A stretch of DNA of 64,000 bases from Chondrosia reniformis (Eukaryota; Porifera; Demospongiae; Chondrillida; Chondrillidae): the NCBI GenBank assembly GCA_947172415.1, contig OX359197.1:62001-126000 (forward strand), read 5' to 3'. Under the pieces are notes generated by a model, which saw nothing but the letters and a program-made list of their open reading frames with translations, had not been told where the DNA came from and made no database searches. Made by a program: the position numbers and the translations under genes. This document shows, in pieces, positions 1 through 10,700 of this stretch. How positions within the stretch are numbered: position 1 is the first letter of the stretch; each line of letters starts with the position of its first letter.

Positions 1-1589
1 CATCTTTCCAATTGACAGAGTTACAGCACTAAATGTACATTAGATTCTGCTATACAAATTTAATGTATGGTGAGAGATAGGGCAAATATGAGTGAACATC
101 AAAATTTTTAAAACTCTTTGGATATGCTTTAAGGATGTCTGTGAATGCTGACAGCAAGTTTCAGCTCCACATCTTTCCAATTGACAGAGTTACAGCACTA
201 AATGTACATTAGATTCTGCTATACAAATTTAATGTATCGTGAGAGATAGGGCAAAAATGAATGAACATCAAAATTTGTAAAACTCTTTGGGTATGTTTTA
301 TGGATGTCTGTGAATGCTGACAGCAAGTTTCAGCTTCACATCTTTCCAATTGACAGAGTTACAGCACTAAATGTACATTAGATTCTGCTATACAAATTTA
401 ATGTACGTATGGTGAGAGATAGGGCAAATATGAGTGAACATCAAAATTTGTAAAACTCTTTGGATATGCTTTAAGGATGTCTGTGAATGCTGACAGCAAG
501 TTTCAGCTCCACATCTTTCCAATTGACAGAGTTACAGCACTAAATGTACATTAGACTCTGCTATACAAATTTAATGTATGGTGAGAGATAGGGCAAATAT
601 GAGTGAACATCAAAATTTGTAAAACTCTTTGGATATGCTTTAAGGATGTCTGTGAATGCTGACAGCAAGTTTCAGCTTCACATCTTTCCAATTGACAGAG
701 TTACAGCACTAAATGTACATTAGATTCTGCTATACAAATTTAATGTATGGTGAGAGATAGGGCAAATATGAGTGAACATCAAAATTTGTAAAACTCTTTG
801 GATATGTTTTATGGATGTCTGTGAATGCTGACAGCAAGTTTCAGCTTCACATCTTTCCAATTGACAGAGGTACAGCACTAAATGTACATTAGATTCTGCT
901 ATACAAATTTAATGTATGGTGAGAGATAGGGCAAATATGAGTGAACATCAAAATTTGTAAAACTCTTTGGGTATGTTTTATGGATGTCTGTGAATGCTGA
1001 CAGCAAGTTTCAGCTCCACATCTTTCCAATTGACAGAGTTACAGCACTAAATGTACATTAGATTCTGCTATACAAATTTAATGTATGGTGAGAGATAGGG
1101 CAAATATGAGTGAACATCAAAATTTGTAAAACTCTTTGGATATGTTTTATGGATGTCTGTGAATGCTGACAGCCAGTTTCAGCTTCACATCTTTCCAATT
1201 GACAGAGTTACAGCACTAAATGTACATTAGAATCTGCTATACAAATTTAATGTATGGTGAGAGATAGGGCAAATATGAGTGAACATCAAAATTTGTAAAA
1301 CTCTTTGGGTATGTTTTATGGATGTCTGTGAATGCTGACAGCCAGTTTCAGCTTCACATCTTTCTAATTGACAGAGTTACAGCACTTAATGTACATTAGA
1401 TTCTGCTATACAAATTTAAAGTATGGTGAGATATAGGACAAATATGAGTGAACATCAAAATTTGTAAAACTCTTTGGATATGCTTTAAGGATGTCTGTGA
1501 ATGCTGACAACAAGTTTCAGCTCCACATCTTTCCAATTGACAGAGTTAAAGCACTAAATGTACATTAGATTCTTGTTTAGAAATTTAAT
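1..1589. repeat. 169-bp satellite array, block 1
   Basis: About nine head-to-tail copies of a 169-bp unit. The landmark CATCTTTCCAATTGACAG recurs at 1, 170, 339 and so on. One variant carries a 4-bp ACGT insertion (GTACGTATGG), giving a 173-bp unit. Copies differ by a few substitutions. The array runs off the left edge. No protein is encoded and no spacer variation of CRISPR type is present. It is a classical eukaryotic satellite. Confidence 0.97.
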
Positions 1590-2225
1590 GTACGGGAGTT
1601 TCGTAATAATATAAATGGCCGACCTAGAGAAGGGAATATTGAAAATACGTTACTGTTATATGAATATTTGAATGACAAGAACGCTTTTAAAGATTTTAAT
1701 GCACGTGGATATTCACTCTGTAATACTTGATTGTTTTGAAGTAGTATCTGTCCATATTATAATATATGAATGTCGCGAAAGTGAAAAATCGCCAATCGAC
1801 TGCTAAAGAAACTCCAAAGGAAAAAAATTGGACCATACCGAACGCTACCATCCACGACGCTCAGAGGCCGGGATCGGTGGTAACGCTCTGCCGAGTTGAG
1901 CTTTGGGTGTCACTTGCGTGAGAAGAACCAGTTCTTCTCGATATGGCCGACTCATATGAATCCTAAGATATCAGATGCCAATCCCACATTACGTGGAACC
2001 CCCCCGAAATCCGGATTATTGGTGAGCACGTCTCTATGGCACCAACCGATTAGGAGACAGCTTCAGAGTCTAAGCGCTACCAACCTCTATGGGAACCGCA
2101 ACCACCATAGAGATGTGTCCAGGTAGGCCTACTATTATAAGGTTTTATCCTCTATTTAAATAAAGTAATTGCCTATGAAAACGCTTGTGGTTGGCGAATA
2201 TTCAATACTTTAGAATAGGGTATTT
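1590..2225. repeat. Non-satellite segment embedded in satellite, copy A
   Basis: A unique-looking segment of about 640 bp that interrupts the satellite and recurs almost unchanged at 4950-5582. Entry from the satellite is at the same point in both copies (after TTAGATTCT). Short reading frames occur, including a 51-codon frame at 1766-1921 starting MNVAKVKNRQS and a 76-codon frame at 1896-2126, but I recognise no family. A perfect 9-bp inverted repeat (GAGAAGAAC-CA-GTTCTTCTC) is at 1920-1939. A second stem pairs CACGTCTCTATGG near 2027 with CCATAGAGATGTG near 2103. It could be a degenerate mobile element, a structured RNA gene, or simply part of the higher-order satellite. Confidence 0.8.
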
Positions 2226-2317
2226 TTGGATCTGCAGTAACTCGGGTATCCTTTTTTGAAATTTTACAAAACTAGCAGGATATACTGTATAGCTATATGT
2301 GCATACAGCCAAGAGGT

Positions 2318-4945
2318 TTCAGCTTCATATCTTTCCAATTGACAGAGTTACGGCACTAAATGTAGATTAGATTCTGCTATACAAATTTAATGTACGTATG
2401 GTGAGAGATAGGGCAAATATGAGTGAACATCAAAATTTGTAAAACTCTTTGGATATGCTTTATGTATGTCTGTGAATGCTAACACCAAATTTCAGCTTCA
2501 CATCTTTCCAATTGACAGAGTTACAGCACTAAATGTACATTAGATTCATATATACAAATTTAATGTATGGTGAGAGATAGGGCAAATATGAGTGAACATC
2601 AAAATTTGTAAAACTCTTTGGATATGCTTTATGGATGTCTGTGAATGCTGACAGGAAGTTTCAGCTTCGCATCTTTCCAATTGACAGAGTTACAGCACTA
2701 AATGTACATTAGATTCTTATATACAAATTTAATGTACGTATGGTGAGAGATAGGGCAAATATGATTGAACATCAAAATTTGTAAAACTCTTTGGATATAT
2801 TTTATGGATGTCTGTGAATGCTGACAGCAAGTTTCAGCTTCACATCTTTCCAATTGACAGAGTTACAGCACTAAATGTACATTAGATTCTGCTATACAAA
2901 TTTAATATACGTATAGTGAGAGATAGGGCAAATATGAGTGAACATCAAAATTTTTAAAACTCTTTGGATATGCTTTATGTATGTCTGTGAATGCTAAAAC
3001 CAAGTTTCAGCTTCACATCTTTCCAATTGACAGAGTTACAGCACTAAATGTACATTAGATTCTTGTATACAAATTTATTGTATGGTGAGAGATATGGCAA
3101 ATATGAGTGAACATCAAAATTTGTAAAACTCTTTGGATATGCTTTAAGGATGTCTGTGAATGCTGACAGCAAGTTTCAGCTCCACATCTTTCCAATTGAC
3201 AGAGTTACAGCACTAAATGTACATTAGATTCTGCTATACAAATTTAATGTATGGTGAGAGATAGGGCAAATATGAGTGAACATAAAAATTTGTAAAACTC
3301 TTTGGATATGCTTTAAGGATGTCTGTGAATGCTGACAGCAAGTTTCAGCTTCACATCTTTCCAATTGACAGAGTTACAGCACTAAATGTACATTAGATTC
3401 TGCTATACAAATTTAATGTATGGTGAGAGATATGGCAAATATGAGTGAACATCAAAATTTGTAAAACTCTTTGGATATGCTTTAAGGATGTCTGTGAATG
3501 CTGACAGCAAGTTTCAGCTCCACATCTTTCCAATTGACAGAGTTACAGCACTAAATGTACATTAGATTCTGCTATACAAATTTAATGTATGGTGAGAGAT
3601 AGGGCAAATATGAGTGAACATAAAAATTTGTAAAACTCTTTGGATATGCTTTAAGGATGTCTGTGAATGCTGACAGCAAGTTTCAGCTTCACATCTTTCC
3701 AATTGACAGAGTTACAGCACTTAATGTACATTAGATTCTGCTATACAAATTTAATCTATGGTGAGAGATAGGGCAAATATGAGTGAACATCAAAATTTGT
3801 AAAACTCTTTGGATATGCTTTATGTATGTCTGTGAATGCTAAAACCAAGTTTCAGCTTCACATCTTTCCAATTGACAGAGTTACAGCACTAAATGTACAT
3901 TAGATTCATATATACAAATTTATTGTATGGTGAGAGATAGGGCAAATATGAGTGAACATAAAAATTTGTAAAACTCTTTGGATATGCTTTATGTATGTCT
4001 GTGAATGCTAAAACCAAGTTTCAGCTTCACATCTTTCCAATTGACAGAGTTACAGAACTAAATGTACATTAGATTCTTGTATACAAATTTATTGTATGGT
4101 GAGAGATAGGGCAAATATGAGTGAACATCAAAATTTGTAAAACTCTTTGGATATGCTTTAAGGATATCTGTGAATGCTGACAGCAAGTTTCAGCTCCACA
4201 TCTTTCCAATTGACAGAGTTACAGCACTAAATGTACATTAGATTCTGCTATACAAATTTAATGTATGGTGAGAGATAGGGCAAATATGAGTGAACATCAA
4301 AATTTGTAAAACTCTTTGGATATATTTTATGGATGTCTGTGAATGCTGACAGCAAGTTTCAGCTTCACATCTTTCCAATTGACAGAGTTACAGCACTAAA
4401 TGTACATTAGATTCTGCTATACAAATTTAATATACGTATAGTGAGAGATAGGGCAAATATGAGTGAACATCAAAATTTTTAAAACTCTTTGGATATGCTT
4501 TATGTATGTCTGTGAATGCTAAAACCAAGTTTCAGCTTCACATCTTTCCAATTGACAGAGTTACAGCACTTAATGTACATTAGATTCTGCTATACAAATT
4601 TAATTTACGTATGGTGAGAGATAGGGCAAATATGATTGAACATAAAAATTTGTAAAACTCTTTGGATATGTTTTATGGATGTCTGTGAATGCTGACAGCC
4701 AGTTTCAGCTTCACATCTTTCTAATTGACAGAGTTACAGCACTAAATGTACATTAAATTCTTATATACAAATTTAATGTATGGTGAGAGATAGGGCAAAT
4801 ATGAGTGAACATCAAAATTTGTAAAACTCTTTGGATATGCTTTATGTATGTCTGTGAATGCTGACAGCAAGGTTCAGCTCCACATCTTTCCAATTGACAG
4901 AGTTACAGCACTAAATGTACATTAGATTCTTGTTTAGAAATTTAA
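2318..4945. repeat. 169-bp satellite array, block 2
   Basis: The same satellite family resumes after segment A and runs for about fifteen units. It is more heterogeneous than block 1: several units carry ATTCATATATAC or ATTCTTGTATAC in place of ATTCTGCTATAC, and TAAAACCAAG in place of TGACAGCAAG. Some of these variants recur at intervals, as in a higher-order repeat. Confidence 0.96.
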
Positions 4946-5582
4946 TGTACGGGAGTTTCGTAATAATATAAATGGCCGACCTAGAGAAGGGAATATTGAA
5001 AATACGTTACTGTTATTTGAATATTTGAATGACGAGAACGCTTTTAAAGATTTTAATGCACGTGGATATTCACTCTGTAATACTTGATTGTTTTGAAGTA
5101 GTATCTGTCCATATTATAATATATGGATGTCGCTAAAGTGAAAAATCGTCAATCGACTGCTAAAGAAACTCCAAAGGAAAAAAATTGGACCATACCGAAC
5201 GCTACCATCCACGACGCTCAGAGGCCGGGATCGGTGGTAACGCTCTGCCGAGTTGAGCTTTGGGTGTCACTTGCGTGAGAAGAACCAGTTCTTCTCGATA
5301 TGGCCGACTCATATGAATCCTAAGATATCAGATGCCAATCCCACATTACGTGGAACCCCCCCGAAATCCGGATTATTGGTGAGCACGTCTCTATGGCACC
5401 AACCGATTAGGAGACAGCTTCAGAGTCTAAGCGCTACCAACCCCTATGGGAACCGCAACCACCATAGAGATGTGTCCAGGTAGGCCTACTTTATAAGGTT
5501 TTGCGCTTCTATTTAAACAACAAAATTTCAAAAGGAAACGATTGTGGTTGGCGCTATTCCATACTTAAGAATAGGGTATTTA
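4946..5582. repeat. Non-satellite segment, copy B
   Basis: A direct copy of the segment at 1590-2225, offset by 3357 bp. I counted about six substitutions over the first 540 bp. Similarity then decays after GTCCAGGTAGGCCTACT and is lost near 5582. The hairpin GAGAAGAAC-CA-GTTCTTCTC and the reading frames are retained. Unlike copy A, it is not followed by more satellite. Confidence 0.85.
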
Positions 5583-6246
5583 CGAGAAAAATGTAGTCAA
5601 ATTATATCAAGTTAATTCGGGATCAGTGCATCGTTCCAAGCCATTTTAAAGGTATATTCAGTATTTGTGGTTCATCTAGAAACTGGGAAAAATGGATAGA
5701 ATCCTGTTAGTGTCTTGATTGGCGGAGGAGAACGACTTTTCTGGTCCCATGTAGAAACGATTTTAGCGAGAGGTGTTCCGATATGAACGTAAACTAGTAT
5801 AACCAGCCACACTCAATCCCAATTGCTGTAATAGCATAATGGCTACCTGCCTCTATATTAAGACCTTATGATAGCTGCGTTCTGGACTGTCCCTGCGTGT
5901 TTCTAGTTGTCCAATTCATGTCAAATCATTTTAACTTGGTATGCCGATAATTTCCATAATAGTATCGCACGATATAAATGCTACACCATTAAAGGTCGTA
6001 TATATAGTAGAAATTTAATGTATATTAAGTGCTGTAACTCTTCCAAATGAAGAGATATGAATCTGAAACTCTATTTCATTAACTTTGTGTAGTACAGATG
6101 TCATAATGGACATGTATACTTGTACTACAAGCATTTGTTTATCTAAATACTCACATACGTATGTCCATTTGCAATATAGTAACGTTTTGTATTGTTATTG
6201 AACATTACAATAAATTTGAAAAAGATACAGTTTCAATTCTCAAGAG
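5583..6246. other. Satellite-to-gene boundary region
   Basis: AT-rich DNA with no recognisable gene. Positions 6005-6076 resemble an inverted, diverged fragment of the satellite: AAGTGCTGTAACTCTTCCAA is close to the reverse complement of the satellite's TTCCAATTGACAGAGTTACAGCACT. I see nothing else here. Confidence 0.6.
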
Positions 6247-7441
6247 TTAGAACTTTTGAAATTGCTTCTTTGCTCCTTTAGCTTTCTGCACCTTTAAGAC
6301 ATTGAACCTGACAGTTTTGCTAAGTGGTCGACACTGCCCAACTACCACCAAATCTCCAAGAGCTAAGTCTCTACACACAAATTGAAACACACACATGTCA
6401 ATTGAGAACAGACACATTAACCCTTAATGCCTGCACCTTACAGTTATCACAAATCTGTTATGACCAAAAGGGCACTTTCTATTAAACATTTGAAATACAC
6501 TTCTTCTGTGTTTATTAACAGAAACTACTTGAGTGGCTTTGAGTACTAACACTCTAACATTTCCAAGCTTATCTTACTGTTACCTAGTTCCAGAATGATA
6601 TCAGATCAGGTGCTTGTAGTGTAGTACAATACTACTCACCATTTGTATCTAGTCTTATGCTATGTACTTTAACGACAGAAGCACAGTAGTAAAGCTTTAT
6701 GTTTCTTACAGTTTATCCAAGCACCCTCCAACCTCAAGCTACTTTCTGCAGTAGTTTTACTCACCTAAAACAAGGCGAACAGTGAACTGATAGATTCTTG
6801 TGTCTCTTCTCAAATCTGTTGTACTTTTTGATGTAATGGAGATAATCTCTTCTAATAACAATCGTCCTCTTCATCTTCATCGACTGAATTACACCCGTGA
6901 GAATCCGCCCTCTGATGCTAACATTACCAGTGAACGGACACTTCTTATCGATATAGGTACCCTCACTTGCCTATAAAATAGCATCAACAGTAACTACATT
7001 AAGCTAAAATGGAGGTTGAAATAGTTGTGGTCAAATACAATCATAAAACGTTGTTGGACATTTAAGTAATATTTAGCAGTTTCTAAAGTATCCCTAATCC
7101 GATAAGAGTGACATTGTACCAAACTACATAGAAATCGTCTAATTTCCATAGAAACTTGAATTGGAGGATAGCATTGGACGTGATTGTGGTGAATCATACT
7201 CTATCGGGCAGGTATATCTCACCTCTCTTGGTGTCTTGAAGCCCAGCCCAACGTTTCGTACAAATCGCGGTTCTTTCTTGGGTCCTTGACCGACAATGTA
7301 TTTCTTTTTATTCAAGAAGATACCACGCTGCTTCTGAAAGGCTTTCTCTGTCTACATTCAGTTAAGAGTAATACATAACCATGCTATGCCGTCTTAAATT
7401 AGATTTCTACAAAGAATCTTCAAGCTTACCTGATCAGCCAT
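6247..7441 (-). CDS. RPS11: Small ribosomal subunit protein uS17 (RPS11)
   Basis: A component of the 40S ribosomal subunit. Four coding exons on the minus strand join in frame: 7430-7441 (ATGGCTGATCAG), 7223-7351, 6765-6970 and 6247-6370. The product starts [12 protein letters not shown] and contains [61 protein letters not shown] and [15 protein letters not shown], and ends KKQFQKF. These are the conserved blocks of eukaryotic RPS11, and its length of about 155 residues is normal. The tiny four-codon first exon is typical of ribosomal-protein genes. Upstream, TTGCGCATGCG near 7472-7482 resembles an NRF1 site, and the start context AAAATGGCTG is YY1-like. Confidence 0.96.
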
Positions 7442-7716
7442 TTTACTACACGTGCGCTCTACCGAAATAATAACGTGCGGTTGCGCATGCGTAGTTCATA
7501 ACTAATATTTTGCAAATGGCGGCGTTTGGGAGCTAAAATTAACTAAGCATTTCTATCGATCTTTATGATTTTTGATGATACATAAATAGGGGTGTTAAAT
7601 CGTTAAGATTACGTCTGTACATAAGTCCAAAAAGCGGGCAAGTAATTCTAGTTGCCACTATTATTTAAATTTTTATTTTCACATATTTTAATATAAATTT
7701 CAAAACAGCAAATTTA
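7442..7716. promoter_or_regulatory. RPS11 upstream region with NRF1-like and YY1-like words
   Basis: The spacer between the RPS11 start and the mannosidase 3' end. It contains CACGTGCGCTC, TTGCGCATGCG (NRF1-like palindrome, about 7472-7482) and CAAATGGCGGCG (YY1-like, about 7512). No TATA box is evident. The assignment rests on motif resemblance only. Confidence 0.4.
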
Positions 7717-10700
7717 TTATTTGAAGTGTAAAAGGAACGTTTCCATTTCCATGGGTTTAATGTTTGCAGTCCGCTGTTCTGTTCCGTAAGTGTAAAGAGC
7801 TGAAAAACTGGTCTTTTCAATTCGTAGTACATTATTACCAAACATTTGCTGAAGATTGACTTGTCCATTGGTGAGTTTGCAGTAGGTGGGAGGGGCCAGG
7901 TGACAGGCCACACCCTTACGATGCAGGACAGCAGCCACTTCCTGTGTGTTACCATGGTGATGTGTCCTTAATGTGACCAGGTGCATATCACAGGGGAGTG
8001 GCTGCAGCAACTGGAGAGACGTTTTCATCTTGTTGACAGCACTTGAAGTGTGACCCAAAGAGAAGACTTGTAGAGGGTGAGCAAGCATCATTGAGGTGGA
8101 GTGGGACAGGGGAGAAGGGTAGGACAGGTCCTTGGTGTTCTAGAGGTACCAAGTGAGGTCATGTGACAGTCATGTGACAGAAATAGAATTTATATTCACA
8201 TACAGGTTTGTTGGTTGCAAAGGGTTCCACTAGAAGTCTAAAAGTGGATCTAGTGTTCATATTGTCCTTGATGCCTTGAGACAAACCTCTGTTGTCATCC
8301 TGCATCAGCCTCCGATCCAGCATCACCTCCAACCAGCCTGTCAGAAAACAGTCCAGTTAATGAGTGGGCAATAAATGGGGTGGCAAGTGGGCGGAACTAA
8401 TGATGGGTGTGGAAAGTGGGCGGAACTAATGATGGGTGTGGAAAGTGGGCAAAACTAATGATGGGTGTGGAAAGTGGGCGGAACTAATGATGGGTGTGGA
8501 AAGTGGGCGGAACTAATGATGGGTGTGGAAAGTGGGCGGAACTAATGATGGGTGTGGAAAGTGGGCGGAACTAATGATGGGTGTGGCAGATGGTATTACC
8601 TTGCTGCAGAGATGCTACTCCTAGAGGTTGTCCAGTATGAAGACTCATTCTTACACTGTCGTCCTCCAGCTGGGCAAGTGAGGGCAGTGGATAAAAGTTC
8701 CCTTGAAGTGGTAGCTTGGCTTGCGTTCTGCGTTGTACCATCTCCATAAGAGGATGAGTCAACATTACGTCACTACACTAACTACATGGTGTCCGACAAC
8801 TTACATGAAAACCATTAAGGTCAGTGTGAAAGATTCCATTTTTGTTTTCTATGTTGGTCTTGAATCTCATGGCTACCTCCTGCAAGGAGACAGCACATGG
8901 GAGGATCAAGGGAAGATGCATCAAAGGAATGGAAGAACACACTTTATTGATTTCCTGACTAATGTCTACTTCATTAGTTATGTGCAGGGAAGAGCTGGCT
9001 GCTCCAGGAATAGTTTCCATGGTTACGGTATGATAAATGTCCTTGTGGATAAAGCAGTGCATCTCTTTAACCTAACACCAAAAGTCACATGATGATCACA
9101 TGACCATATACAACTTCATGATGATCACATGACCATATACAACTTCATGATGATCACATGACCATATACAACTTCATGATGATCACACGACCATGAAAAA
9201 TCTAAGATACCATTTTCCTACATGCTATGCCTATTCTGTAAAAGAGCCTATAGGGGAACTAAGCCTGAAGAGAGCTTTGGATGAAGATACAGGAGTATTT
9301 TCTTCCTTCTTTTCCCTTCTCTCATCTTCTTCTCCACTGGGTCAGACAGCTGTTTCTGGGAATTCCACCCTTCATCAGTGATCCTGGGAGTCTTTGTCTT
9401 TATCTTTATCTTGATCTTCTGTGAATCCTTGGCCCATGTACAACTTCACAAGTCACATGATGATCACATGACCATGTACACTCACCAGTGGTCCTGTTAC
9501 AACTCTAAATGGATAATTGTGATTATTAACAACACTCGTTGCGTGTCCGTCTGGCAGAAACAGATAGGCACCACTCCTATCTCGACCAGTGGTAGTGCCA
9601 TACATAACAAAGTCTGTATCCATGGAAACGCTAACTTTACCCACTGTAATCTTTTGCAGTAGACCATTCTTTCCACTAAATTCTGCGTTCAATGTATCAG
9701 TTACCATAGAAACCACTTGAGGATTTTTGTTATCAGTTTGATGAAAAGAGACACCAAAATGGTCGACCATTTTCTTTTGATGCGTTACCATGGTAGTAGG
9801 CATGTGAGCCAAGTGGATCTCAGCTAATGTACAATGAGTGGTCTTCGAAGGGACTACCTGATATGTCTCTAGTGCCACTCCCGACAACACAGAGGGAAAT
9901 ACAAGTTCAAACTGGCCAGATTCATATACTGATTTGTCTTGACTCCATACTGGATTGATCTGGCATGGTATTGCTTCTCCGTTGCCATTGACAACAGAGA
10001 GCAATACTGTGTTGACCCTCAATCTCACCAAATCAATTCTGTTTACTGCAAGTGAGTTATAGACCATCACACTCCTATAAAATGACACATACACTCCACT
10101 GTAGGCCACTGGGCACAGATAAGAGCACAGGCACTTAAATAAGAGCCTATCCGACCACTGACCTTGACTGGTCCACTTGAAGCAGATTGAGTTTGGGGAG
10201 ACTGTTGTGAGATGCTCTCAATTCATTAAAGTTCAGAGTGACATCAGCTGCCTCATCGCCACTCAAAAGTGCTCGAGCAGACACTCCCATCACCTCTTCT
10301 GCCGCTCTCAAAGCATCTAGCACTCTGAGGGAAACACACACATCACATGACTTCAGATCCAATACTTCCTGTCATGTGACCTACTTCCTGCCATAATCAA
10401 TAACCACTCGATCCTTGGCAGTGCCCGTGATTCCATCGTGATGTTGAAAGAGGCCGAGGTTGCGCCTTGCGACTACCAACTTGTTGTAGATGCTTGTGGG
10501 TGGAGCTACGCCCGCAGCAACTGTCATTGAGTAGAGTATGTCAGCTGATCTACAAAGCACACCAGATGTGAGTTAGCACTTGGTCATGTGATGGTCACAT
10601 GATCAACTGTACCGCAATCTAGTCTCCATTACACGGTCAAACCTCTTGTAGAACGGACGTGTAGTGTAGTATCCACTCCAGTAGTGATCATCTCTATGGA

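Noticed and set aside
1-1589. Search for a hammerhead in the satellite, as in some animal satellites
   Set aside because: GCTGAAACTTGCTGTC occurs on the minus strand, but no CTGATGA core or pairing helices accompany it.
1896-2126. 76-codon frames repeated at 1896 and 5253 as a conserved protein
   Set aside because: The conservation follows the whole duplicated segment in all frames, and the frame itself has no start context or known similarity.
1-4945. Regular repeats that might suggest a CRISPR array
   Set aside because: The whole 169-bp unit is conserved with no variable spacers, and the window is clearly animal DNA.
7665-7955. 96-codon minus-strand frame at the mannosidase 3' end
   Set aside because: It is an out-of-frame shadow of the mannosidase last exon, which ends [12 protein letters not shown] at 7717.
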